Positions 37,256-48,300 of a stretch of 64,000 nucleotides of DNA are shown one piece after another (positions within the stretch are counted from its first letter, which is position 1; every line of letters begins with the position of its first letter). The translations under genes were made by a program, and so were the position numbers. The stretch spans positions 1,240,001 through 1,304,000 of the forward strand of contig CADCXA010000029.1 of assembly GCA_902806565.1 (NCBI GenBank), read 5' to 3'. A model generated the notes under the pieces. That model was not told where the DNA came from and made no database searches. It saw only the letters and a program-made list of their open reading frames with translations. The stretch is from Hypoxylon rubiginosum (taxonomy: Eukaryota; Ascomycota; Sordariomycetes; Xylariales; Hypoxylaceae).

Positions 37256-38601
37256 TAGAACAGCAGTGTTTGATGGAGGTTTTCTCTTAAGATTAGCATT
37301 TAACGAAAATTCTCTTTGATGAGATAGAGAGTGGCGTGAAATAAAAAATAGGGGAGATGTTTGGCAAGCTGTATAGCAATTCAGGGGGCGAATGTTACAC
37401 AGGACATATCCTGATTCCATATTACATAATTCGAACCTACCTAAGAGGTACCTAGGTAGGTTTATAGTACCTAGAATTTCTAAAGATACGGAATATTCCA
37501 TAACTTCCTGGTTACTAGAGAGGAGAATTGAGAAGGATCACATGGTAATCTATCGAGCAGAATTGAGGTTAGCTTAAATAGAGTGCCCTTAAGAAGCCTA
37601 CCCGCAGAACGATACCAAAAACCAAGATTTAAATGCGTGCTGATATAAAAAGGAGGCTGCAAACAGGTTTCTGCACAGGACCTGGCCAATATGGAACTGC
37701 TCGAGCTGATAGGCGTATCTGAATCCATATGCGAGATAGTCATCTAATATCGGGATATCACCTATCTCTTAAGATCTATGTTACTATGAAAATCACGAGA
37801 TACGGTGGTATCCTCCATAGACGAAGTACCGTTGTCACATGTCTGGATAGCTCCTCTGATGCTGGCGATATATACTGGACAGATATCTGCGGTGTTTAAT
37901 ATCCGAAACATGCCACCGAAAATAACTACCCTAAGGGTTACTCCCGAGTCTGCCGAGGGACTGCCGGTTAGAACGCAACGGTTCTTGAAAAGCTGGAGCG
38001 CGTGCGTTGCACAATATCTAAAACTGCATGGTTATAAATCTGGGATCCAATGGTGAGGGGATATTCGCGTAGACGAATCCAATTGCGGCCAAAAGGAACC
38101 CGGTTCAGTTGCGGGCGGTTCACCTCCGAGCCTTAATCTATCCCAAATATCAGGAACGCAGATGCACCACGACGATCTTCCAACCCTGCTCTTGCGCCAT
38201 AACCTATTTTTATCACGCCCTGCCTTGCGAATTAAGCTTTCCCAGTTCCCCTTAAGCCGCCGGCGATCCATTGGACCCTTAACAAAACCACCCGCACGAG
38301 ATTATCTTAGTCATTTCGGCCTCTAGCACCTAATGAAACATCGGTCTCGGACTGAGAGCCGCATATTATCCAATCGTGGTCCTTCCGTGTTCATAAGTAC
38401 ACCCTTGGAAGCAGCAAAATATCGAGAAAACGATCAGATTGGAATGCCTAGGTCAATATCGATATCCAGCTAGTCGTCGCTAAGACCACTTGGGGGCTGT
38501 CGCCTCCTCATAAACAGGACGTGCCCAACCAAAAGGCCGTCGGAGGCAACACATACCAGAGTTACATAGCTACAAGTCCCGGCTGGCGTCCTGAATGAAA
38601 A
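37256..38601. other. Gene-free stretch upstream of the cutinase gene
   Basis: About 1.35 kb without a supported gene. It contains a palindromic tract ACCTAAGAGGTACCTAGGTA (about 37437-37456). Open frames (for example 37805-38056) lack family motifs. This is presumably the cutinase promoter region plus the 3' end of the NACHT-WD40 gene. Confidence 0.5.
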
Positions 38602-39663
38602 ATGATAACCCTCCTATTGGTATTCGCGTCGCTGTGCATCGCGGTGATATCAGCCCTCCCAGCAGCTCTACAACCTCGCCAATCATGGACCATAGGATAC
38701 TGGGCGCACGAATTGACGGAATATGGCTGCAAGCCTATCATATTCATATGGGCTAAGGCTACGATAGAGCCAGGGAATATGGTACGTCCTGATGAATATT
38801 GACGGTTAGGGTTAGGTAGACGAGTGTACAATGTCAAGATCATCCAGCTAATGGGCGACGTAAGGGAAACACCGTTGGACCACTACTATCGGACGGGCTG
38901 AAGACGGTGTTTGGACCGGCGAATGTGGCCACTCAGGGGGTGGATTATTGGGGCTTCATAGAAACCAACTTTTATCCCGGCGGCGCACCGCCTTGGGGAA
39001 TCTACGACATGCAACTACTATTAAGCGCCGCGGCGACTTGTCCCGACGCGAAAATTGTTGCTGCAGGCTACAGGTACTTACTGCCCCTTTTTCATCCACC
39101 CCCTGAGTGACTTCAATCCCTAAATTTATCCCTCCTTATTCTCTTTGACAGCTATGCACCTAGCCAAATCAGACTAACAAACTCCCTACCTGCCTAGCCA
39201 AGGAGCGGCGCTCACGCACCGGGCGATAGAGGGGCTGTCGGACGCGATCAAGGAGCGGATCATCGCGGTGGTGACGTTCGGGGACACGCAGACGTTCCAG
39301 GACGGGGGCCGGATCAACGGGTACGACACGAACCGGACGCTGATCATCTGCAACCAGGGCGACCTGGTGTGCACGGGCACGCTGTACGTCTTCCCCGTGC
39401 ACTTCGACTACGTCAAGTGGGTGCCTACAGCTACCTACTACCTCGCCGCCAAGCTGCTCGAGGACGCCGCCGTCGCGCCCTGGCCCAACGGCAGCTTCGT
39501 CTTCCCCAACGTCACCGTGCCGGCCGTCCCGTCGATCCCGCCCGCGCCCCAGCCGCCGGACGCCGTGCCCCCGACGCTGCCGACGTTGCCGCCGCTGCCG
39601 GTGCCGAGGGATTTGGGTGCTGTGGAGGAGTCCTTGAGGGCGGTGCTTCCCGTTGGTTCGTGA
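38602..39663 (+). CDS. Secreted cutinase (carbohydrate esterase family 5)
   Basis: Three exons: 38602-38781, 38865-39073, 39198-39663 (284 residues). A signal peptide of about 18 residues (MITLLLVFASLCIAVISA) is followed by the alpha/beta-hydrolase cutinase core. Visible residues: nucleophile Ser130 in AAGYSQGAAL (codon split by intron 2), Asp185 in CNQGDLVC, His198 in PVHFDYV, and four cysteines placed as the two family disulfides. Cutinases cleave ester bonds of plant cutin outside the cell. The oxyanion segment, usually ARASTEPGNM, here reads AKATIEPGNM, so the Ser is Thr. After the core there is a Pro/Val-rich tail (about residues 220-275), not present in minimal cutinases. Exon 3 is extremely GC-rich at third positions and exons 1-2 are not. 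Confidence 0.9.
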
Positions 39664-40710
39664 GAGTGTACTAGGTGCCACGGTTTACTCCCGAGAGCGA
39701 GCACGAGTCGGGTTACCTAGCAGTATCCTCCTTAATGAAACTAGCCTGCATTCGAAGGAGACCATGACGGTGGTGGGATAGATACGGCCAATTGTTTAGA
39801 GAATATTGATAAAATATTTCTTAAGAATATGGGGAGAACCTTAAAGGTGCATGGGGCTAGTCCGATAGATGTCTATAGATGAGGCGACGGGGGAAGATTA
39901 ACCAGCATCATGATTAGTCTTTACAGCGATTAAGAAAGGGGTATTGGCAAAAGCATTAGATTTGAGATTCATAATTAAGATTTTTCTTGATCATCAGACT
40001 GGATTCAGGCCTCACCTACGTTCGTGAACATAGGGCTCCGTTTTGTAGCGCCTATACAGCCGTCGAGCATCTGTGTATTGCTGCTGGTGGATAGCATGAA
40101 GTGTTCATGCACGGCGCTGTTACCTGCTCCCCTTCTGATCCAAAGAAGGTTGCTAAGATCTACTCCATTTATTTTCGTGCTCAATATACACCCGATTATC
40201 AGACGTGTCCCATCCGAGAAGAAAGGGGAATTAGACATGAATAGCCTGTTATCCGGGCATTTACATACTTCATTTACACCCGCTGTGATTCATCAAATGT
40301 AATAGGATCGTAGGCGAAGACGTTACATCTGGCGTTGATGCCATAGGTGGGTTAGGTGAGGTGATTACCCCCTTTAGAAGAAATTTGGCCCATGGAAAAC
40401 ATAGGCGATTTTGACAAGTTTTTGGATTTATCCTAGACATTATACCATATACCTACCTACCTAATATTCCTTAACACAGGTTATATAACTCAATGACTTG
40501 GGAAATAAAACACAATCAGGATGTTAGAATATATTAACTGGCCTATGGTGGGAATGTCGGTGATAGTTTGATTCAGGGGGCCATGGTATCTGGTAGTAGA
40601 CAGGGCTCTTACATTAAAGAATATTTTAATTGGAGTGTGTGTAAAGTTTAGGAACGAATATACGTATAAATCGTTACCGTTCGACATACTAAAAAAATAA
40701 AAAGGAATCT
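39664..40710. other. Gene-free stretch between the cutinase and the tRNA-like element
   Basis: About 1 kb of moderately AT-rich DNA with short unsupported frames (for example 40024-40302) and a TACCTACCTACCTAA tract at about 40449-40463. Nothing else is recognised. Confidence 0.5.
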
Positions 40711-40812
40711 TAGCCATCTGGGGAATCGAACCCCAGAGCCTGGTAATACCTATAACTGGTGAAAGATGTTTTACGATACACTTTACCAGTTCTACTCTAT
40801 AAGAGTCGTCCC
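40711..40812 (-). ncRNA. tRNA-like element A (box B, T arm; degenerate 5' half)
   Basis: Read on the minus strand, the 3' half is tRNA-like: AGGCTC, a perfect T arm TGGGG-TTCGATT-CCCCA (internal box B GGTTCGATTCC), an acceptor-like GATGGCT, and then T5 and T7 runs suited to Pol III termination (about 40692-40703). Upstream is an unusually long hairpin (AACTGGT...ACCAGTT) instead of standard D and anticodon arms, and no matching 5' acceptor strand. Probably a tRNA-derived repeat or decayed tRNA gene. Element B at 42432-42535 shares the 3' half. Confidence 0.45.
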
Positions 40813-40977
40813 TAATAAATGCTCCTAGTGTCCTGCCATGTTTACCTATTATAAGCTAATTGATTACCTCTGGAATAGCGAATCCCCCTATTTTCCATTT
40901 CACACCACTCCATCTCATTTTCATTTATATCGCAATCTATAACCTGCCCTTCGGCCGGGGCATAAAACTGATTTCTT

Positions 40978-41819
40978 CTAAGTCGTTTTCTTTGCATTAC
41001 CATTCATCCCGACTGTCCTAGTCCTCTTGACCTCCGCAAAAGCCCTCCCACAAGCTCTCACGCTATCAGCAATGAGCACTATTACCAATTAGCCGCAGTC
41101 CTCACTCATCAATTCCGATGGAGAGACAAAAAAAGAGAAAGGACTGAATCACTCACAACCCGGAATAACAATCCAAAAGCCATTCAAAAGCACAAAATAT
41201 CCATAAAAGTAATACCCCTCGGGCCGCGAATACTCAATCCCGTACACCAAAAAGTCGAACGCGCACGTCCCGTAGTACAGCACATCCCCGTACAGCTGTC
41301 CGGTAGAGATGATGATCTGCAGCGGGTGCCGGAAGGGGTTATCCGTGGCGATGAGGGCCGCGAGGACGAAGGAGAGCGGGCCCCAGCACCAGGCGGTGAT
41401 GGACTCCATGGACATGACGAAGGCGTGCGAGGTGAGGTACCGCGAGTCGGACATGGAGTACTCCTTCCAGAGCTGCGCGAGGACGTGCTGGGAGCCCGCG
41501 AGGGTGGCGAAGTTGAAGGCGTAGTAGCCTTCGAGGAAGAGGTGGATGGAGCCGCCTTGGTGGGGTTGTTAGTACCGGGCGCACGCATAGATACCTAACG
41601 CAGGGTGAGGGGGTTCGTACATAGCGTGAACCAGAGGACCTTGGAGAGTTCAGGGAACGTGATGCGAGGGTTCACATTCGTCGTGATGGTTTTCGCGGCT
41701 GTTAGGACGACTAGGCAGGTAACGGCGAATGTAGAGACCAGCGCTAGGGTGCTCCATTCGTTAGGGACGTAGCTGGGGATATCTACGCCCACGGGGTAGT
41801 AAGAGTGGGAAGGGCTCAT
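40978..41819 (-). CDS. EBP: EBP-family sterol delta8-delta7 isomerase-like protein
   Basis: Three exons on the minus strand: 41819-41621, 41555-41157, 41078-40978, giving 232 residues, close to the 230 of human EBP. Introns of 65 and 78 nt have GTACGA and GTGAGT donors and TACTAAC/GGCTAAT branch sites, and the phases agree. This is an EXPERA-domain membrane protein with about four transmembrane helices. Conserved EBP blocks are visible: CGSIHLFLEGYYAF (catalytic-type His and Glu), DSRYLTSHAFVMSMESITAWCWGPLS (Glu), HPLQIIISTGQLYGDVLYY, and YFYGYFVLLNGFWIVIPGLL. The family moves the sterol C8 double bond to C7 in the endoplasmic reticulum. Most fungi use the unrelated Erg2 for this step, so this may be an accessory or specialised isomerase; the substrate is not proven. 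Confidence 0.86.
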
Positions 41820-42431
41820 GGTGGAGATTCTCACGATTGAGTCAAGTGTTTGGGTGGAAGGCGACGTTGAATTTCAGGGACTTCTGATCTGATCGATCTT
41901 TTTAATATAGGGGCATGCGCTCGCTAGCACTTGTTTGTGGATACCTAAGGACCCATATGATTGGTTGCCTAGGGGATAGCTAAGCGTTTTAATATGACCT
42001 ATCAGCCCTATAAAATCAAATTGGTGGAGAAGTGTACCTTACATCGTCACGCAAACAAGAGAAAGGGCCCGGGTGGCTTTTCAATGTTTCATTGACGGAT
42101 CATATTTTCGTGATTTAGTGAACGGCAAGATAATCGAAGCACTAGAACGAGGTATGATACAGCAAAAAATCATGAACTTGCTGAATATATATGTAACATA
42201 AGCGCTTGGGTGCTTCGAAGATCGTTACATGACGCCCTCGGGTCCGCGGACTCCACGGACTCCGCGGAGGCCTGCAGCATATAAGCATATACAAGTACGG
42301 GGATAGGGACTCATATAAGAAAATATTCGGAAGGTAGTGTATATAAATATCGAGGTATACGGTGTGAGCCGTGATAGCTTGAGAGACAGTAGGGAAAAAG
42401 AAAAGGAAAGGAGGAAAATCTTTTTTGAACT
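41820..42431. other. Upstream region of the EBP gene
   Basis: About 610 bp containing the EBP promoter by position. It includes a short GC-rich palindromic run (GTCCGCGGACTCCACGGACT at about 42242-42261). No gene is supported; a 120-residue minus-strand frame at 42142-42504 overlaps tRNA-like element B and looks accidental. Confidence 0.45.
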
Positions 42432-42535
42432 TGGCCATCTGGGGAATCGAACTCCAGAGCCTAGAAATACCTATAACCATACCTTTCAAGGATAGGTCAA
42501 GCATGGTATCCGCTAGACTGAACCAACTTAAGCCT
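42432..42535 (-). ncRNA. tRNA-like element B (related to element A)
   Basis: On the minus strand it shares about 40 nt of 3' half with element A (ATAGGTATT..., AGGCTCTGG, box B region GAGTTCGATTCCCC, GATGGCC), followed by TTTT. Its 5' half differs but still offers D-arm-like pairing (TGGT...ACCA around TTCAGTCTAGCGGA) and a partial acceptor (GGCTTAA). Divergent sequence with a similar hairpin position suggests a tRNA-derived family and not simple duplication. Confidence 0.45.
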
Positions 42536-42784
42536 TGAACCCGTCGCTTGGAGGCATTCTCTTAAGATAACGGCGGTAGGGTTAAGATATAATATATGTC
42601 CCTGCAAGTTGCCCAAAGCTGAGAAGAACCCCCAACACACCTAGGAGGTACCTAGGTACCTAGGTAGGTAATAGCAGAATATTAGTAAGCAATCAAATCA
42701 ACAGCCCTGCAATCCCATAATGAATGGCCTAACCTGAACATTAGCGGCACCTTTAGCTAGTCTGCTTTTCCTCAAGTGAGCAAA

Positions 42785-44329
42785 ATGTTCGACTTAACAT
42801 ACTACCACTCATGCCAATATTGCCAGAAACTCATAATAGACCTCGACAATAAGCGACTTCCTGGTGAAGAGAATTGTGACTATGGAGAGTTCACCGGTGG
42901 GATATTTTTCTTTGACGCAACCTTGAAGGATGTGCTTGAAGGGGTCTCCCATCAGTGCCAGCTATGCAATTGGCTTGACGGCGCTTGGGAACAATGCTGC
43001 AGCGAGTGGTACAGAATGCTTGCACGAACCCAAGCGGACCGTATAAATGTTTGCGCCGATAGCTACAGCATGTCCCTACTTGACCGCTACCCAGTGGATG
43101 CCTTGCTTTACATTGGGTTATGGGAGCACGACGCACCGGTCCACCCGAAATATGGCAAATGCCGAGTTAGGTGTCAGCCCCTGGACATCTTAACACCAAA
43201 GGGTTTGTAACATCCAAGATGAAGCATCTCAAGATTATAGATCTATATAATCCGCTATATCCCTCCCTGATGTCTCAAACTGACCAAACGCTGCTAGATG
43301 ATCCGGCACAGCAGTTTATTCACACTCGTCCTATCAATTGCCAGCCAGGCTCCTCGGAGAATCTAAAACAGGCGCGGCGCTGGCTAGAAGACTGTTTACA
43401 CTCACATCCAAAATGCAAGACAGAGCAAAATTTCATGCCCTCCCGCATTCTTCATATAGACAAGATCGAGACCTCCGGGGAATTCGAAGTTCTCATCGAA
43501 CAGACTCATGATTTGGTGCAGCCATTTGTAGCGCTTAGCTATTGTTGGGGTGGCGACCAACCGTATAAGACCACCAAGTCGCGGATGGAGTCGGATAACT
43601 TGTGTCTCCAATATGGGAAGCTCGCTAAATCCGTACAGGACGCGATTCGAGTAACATTAAGCCTCGGCCTTAGATACCTCTGGGTCGATGCTCTGTGTAT
43701 CATCCAAGACGACGAAGACGACAAGATTGAACAGATCATTGAGATGCCTAGGATCTACAATCAAGCATGTGTTACAATCTTCGCTGTGCGGTCCGATCGC
43801 GCAACCAAGGGGTTTCTAGATGAGATCGATTTAGTCAATACTACGCAGCTTGCTGTGAGACTTCCGTTTCGCTGTCCAGACCAATACGCCACCGTAGGGT
43901 CGGCATATATCACCCACATTGAGGATAGCGCAGAATACGAACCTATTCACTTCCGTGCGTGGACACTACAGGAGCGTTATCTATCTAACAGGTGTCTAGA
44001 GTTCGGTAGCATCCAAACGCGTTGGGTGTGCGCGAGCTCTCATTACAAGGATTGCTATTGCGACGGTTGGAAACGTGAGGGATCGGACGAAGTCTCTACT
44101 CGTGTCATATATATCCATCGCGAGCTTCAACAAGACATAGAAGACATGACTTCGGAAGGCTCGAGCGCAGAATGGATTGCTGACTGGATAAGGATGAGGT
44201 GGGAAACTATTGTCAACCACTACACCCCGCGCAGGCTCTCCGTCCTAACAGATCGAAGTCTCGCCATCTCGGGGATTGCTTAGGTATTTGGATCATATTT
44301 GCAAGACGATTACTTGGCCGGACTATGGA
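42785..44329 (+). pseudogene. HET-domain gene, interrupted (nonsense codon and LTR insertion)
   Basis: Exon 1 is 42785-43165. An intron with a GTTAGG donor and CTTAAC branch ends at 43218 (or at 43233); exon 2 starts at 43219 (or 43234). The frame is open to TAG at 44281-44283 (about 481 residues). The N-terminus has CxxC pairs (CQYC, CQLC) and a pre-HET region (FIHTRPINC, ARRWLEDC). The HET domain is well kept: QPFVALSYCWGG, LRYLWVDALCIIQDD, FRAWTLQERYLSNR. HET proteins usually run another 150-250 residues past SGIA. Here the same frame continues beyond the TAG as VFGSYLQDDYLAGLW, a normal HET continuation, before the retrotransposon begins at 44330. The TAG is one C-to-T change from CAG. 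The gene is therefore doubly broken, and the remaining 3' part lies outside the window. Confidence 0.82.
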
Positions 44330-44676
44330 TGTCACACGGTTCGATCCAAGTGGCTCACTAAATTAAAGAAACCTATAGTTATAAATCTTAGTAAGCGCGT
44401 ATCTTATATATTAATATATAAGTTAATTAAAATTAAATAAATAAAAATAACTTAAATTAAAATAATAAAATTAATATATATTAATTAAATGTTTAAAATA
44501 ATAATAAAATAAAAATTAAATAATAACTTTAAAATATAAATAAAACTTTAAAATTTTATTTAAATAAAATTTTAAAGTTTTATTTAAATTAAAAAAAATT
44601 AAAGATTTTAAAACTTATAAAAATTATTATATTAAATTAATGTTATTTTAAATTTTTAATATAAATTTTTATTATA
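44330..44676 (-). repeat. LTR of copy 2, with a 24-bp internal tandem duplication
   Basis: Reverse complement of the copy 1 LTR. It is 347 instead of 323 bp because a 24-bp unit (AAAATTTTAAAGTTTTATTT plus AAAT) occurs twice around 44550-44600. The outer roughly 75 bp keep G and C (TGTCACACGGTTCGATCCAA); the inner part is AT-converted. Confidence 0.85.
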
Positions 44677-45159
44677 AATAAAAAAAAAATTTTAAAAATT
44701 ATATTAAAATTTAAATAATTAATATAAATTTTTAAAATATTAAATATTTTAAAGTTTTTTTATTTTAAATTAACTATTAATATTTTTTTATTATTATTAA
44801 AAAAATTTTTTAAAATAAATAATATTATTATTTTAATGTAACTTTTTTATAATTTAATATTATTAATAATTTTATTTTATTTTATTTTAAAATTATTAAA
44901 ATAAAAAAAACTTATTTTATTTTTTTAAAAAATTTAAAGTTAAAAATTTTTTAATTAAAAAAACCTTTTAATTTATTAACTTTTTATATAAATAATATTA
45001 ATAAAAATCTTTTTCATTTTTTCCTTATTAAAAATTTAAAAATTTAACTATTATATTTTATTAATTTTAAAATTATAAATTAATTATAAAAAATGTTTTT
45101 AATTTTATTATATTTAATATTATTATTATTAATTTTTTAAAATAAATTTTATAATTTTA

Positions 45160-45370
45160 TATAACTAAAAAATAATTATTTAAATATTTATAAAAAAGAT
45201 TTTATAATTTATTATTAAAATTAAGAAATTTATAAGGTATTTATTTAATTTAAATATTATATTATAAATACTAGTATTATATTTTTAAAATATTTTTTAA
45301 TATTTTATTAATTGTTTTTATTATATGTTTTATATTTTATAGTTATTTAAATAATTATAAATTATTAACA
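45160..45370 (+). repeat. Left LTR of nested element (211 bp)
   Basis: Aligns at a constant offset of 6301 bp to 51461-51671. Nearly all differences are transitions. Shared block: ATAAGGTATTTATTTAATTT. Confidence 0.85.
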
Positions 45371-48300
45371 CGCTTTTTTAACTAAATATATAAAGTTATT
45401 TATAATTTTTTAAATTTAGTAACTTTAAAAATTATTTATAGTTTTATTTTTTTAATAGTTTTATAAATTTATTAGTTAAATTTAATTTAATTTTTATATA
45501 ATTTATTTTAATATTACTTTTAATAACTTTTTATTTAATATAATAATAATTTTTTTTAATATAATATTTTTATTTATTTATAATAGTTTTTTATAATTAA
45601 ATAATTATAATTATATTATTATTTATTAATAAAATTAATTTTTTAAATATTAATTAAAGTTTTTTTAAAAAGTTATATATTTAAATTGTTTTTATAGTAA
45701 TTATAATTAAAGTTATATATTTTATTTTAATAAAATTATATATTATTATATTTTATAATTTAAATAATTATATTATAAATATATTTATTAAAAAAAAACA
45801 TATTTAATTATTAATTTTATTATATTAACTTTTTTAATATAACTAGTATTAACAGTTTTATATAATTTAATATTATTAAATATTTAATATTTATATTTTT
45901 TTATTAACTTTTTATATTAAATTATTTTTTTAATTACCTTTTTTTAATATTTTATAACATATTTAATGTTTTTAAAATATTTTAATAAAAAGTTATTTAT
46001 ATAATATATTTAAATTAATATAACGTAACTTATATTTATAAACTTTTTTTTTATTTATTTTTTCACTATGATTTTTAAAAATTATATAATTTAACTTTTT
46101 AAGTTTAAAAAACATGTTTATATATTTATAATTTTTAAGTTTATTATTTTTTAACGCTTTTTTAAAATATTATTATTAATTAAAATAAACCTTTTTATTA
46201 TAAATAAGTTAAATAATTTAGATTTTTAAAAACTAATTAACATTATTAAAGTTTATAATAAAAACGTTTTTTTTAATATTTTTTATTAGATTTTTTAATT
46301 TTTAAACATTTATATTAAATAATAAAAAATTATTAATATAAAAAGTTATAATATTTTTTATTTTTTAATTAAAATAAATAATATTATTTATTTTAAAAAA
46401 TTTATAACTTTATATTTTAAGTAGTTTTTTAATTTTAATTTATTAAATATAACTAACTTATTTTAATTTATAAAAAAAATTTATTAATTTAATAATTTTA
46501 TTTTTATTAAATTAATAAATTCTTTGTTTTTTTAAATAAATATTAAAATATTCTTTTAATATAAAAAACAGTTTTATAAAAATACGTTTTTTTAAATTTT
46601 TATTAAAATATATTATTATAAAATTTATTTATAAGATATTTTATTTATATATTACAATTAAAACTATTAATATATATTAAATTATAACTTTTATAATTAT
46701 AATTATAATTCTATTATAATTAACTTTTTTTTTATATAAATTCTTTTATATAAATATAAATTTTAAATTTATTAAGATTTTTATTAAATAAATATTTTTT
46801 TTTAAAACTTATTTAATATTAATTAAATATTTATAAATAATTTTAAAGAAAAAACTAAATTTAAACGTACCTTTTTTAAGGTTCTTATAAATCTTTTTAA
46901 ATATAATTTATATTTATGGCTTTTATTTTATTTTATTTATAGTTTTTTTAAATAAAAACTTATTTATATTAATTTTAAAAAGTTTAAAAATTTTAAATAT
47001 TATATTAAAAACATTTTATATAGTATTTTTAACGTTATTTCTTTTTAATATTAATAAAATAAAATATTAAAACTTTATATTTATTTAAATATATTATAAT
47101 AAATAAATTATTATCGTTTATAAAAATAAAATTATTAAAATTATTTTTAAATACGTTTTTTAATAAATAATTCCCGCTTTTTTAAATATTATTTATATTT
47201 TATAATATCTTATAAATAATATTAAGCTTATTTAAAACTTTATAATATTATACGGTTAATTGTTTTTTTTTAAATTTACTTTTCTTTTTAAGTTTTAATT
47301 TTATATTATTATTTATAATATTTCTTTTAACAATATTCTTATTTTTATTTTATATGTTTATTTTAATAATTTTCTTTTAATAATAAAACTTTTTTTATAT
47401 ATATTTAAATAAAAATTTAATTATATTTCTTAGATTTAAAACGTTATTATTATTTTTTATAAATTTTTATATAATAATATAAAAGGTATTGAAATATTTT
47501 TTTTTTTAATAAATTTTATTTAATAATTATACTAGTTTTAATAACTAAATAAAATTCCTTTAATTTTTTAAGTTTTTATTTTCTTTATTATATTTTTAAT
47601 TTTTTATTAATAAAAATAAAGTATTTATTTTTAATAATTTTTAAATATATATTATTAGGTTTATATAATTTATAAAATTTAAAATTACTTATATATTGTT
47701 TATAAAAAGTAACGTTTTTTATATTTAATTAATTTATATAATTAATTATATAAATAATTATTTTTATTATATTATTTTAAAAATATATAAATATATTTAT
47801 AATAATATAAATTACTTATATTAAGTTTTAAATAAATTTAATAAACCGTTTAAAAACTTTATTTTAATATTAATCTTTTAATATAAAAATAATTAATTTA
47901 ATTATTATTTTTTAATAAGTTTTTTTAATAAAACTTATATTAAAATTTTTTTTATTGTTAAAATATAATATTAATAATTTTTTATTATTATTATTTTTTT
48001 TATAAGTAAATATTATAAAGCTTTATATTTATAATAAAAATTTATTTTTATAATAACTTTTATTTTATTTTTTATAATATAAATTTTAAAATATTTATAT
48101 TTATTATAATTATTAATAATTATCGTAAAATAATAGTTCTTATTTATTAATTAAGGTTTTAATAAGTTTATATTATATTAAATAATCTTTTTTAAATATT
48201 TTATATATAATTATAAGTTTTTTAAAAATATTTTTATAATTTTAATTTAATTATATATATAGTAAAATAATAATTTAATAAAAGTTAAATTTAAATTAAT

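Noticed and set aside
38800..38820. Telomere-like GGTTAGGGTTAGG
   Set aside because: Barely two TTAGGG units inside an intron of the cutinase gene; too short to mark a telomere or interstitial telomere.
40024..40302. 92-residue open frame
   Set aside because: No signature, overlapped by another chance frame on the other strand, and no recognisable promoter or intron context.
43140..43240. Apparent frameshift in the second HET gene
   Set aside because: An intron with GTTAGG donor, CTTAAC branch and AAG acceptor restores the frame, so a mutation is not needed at this point.
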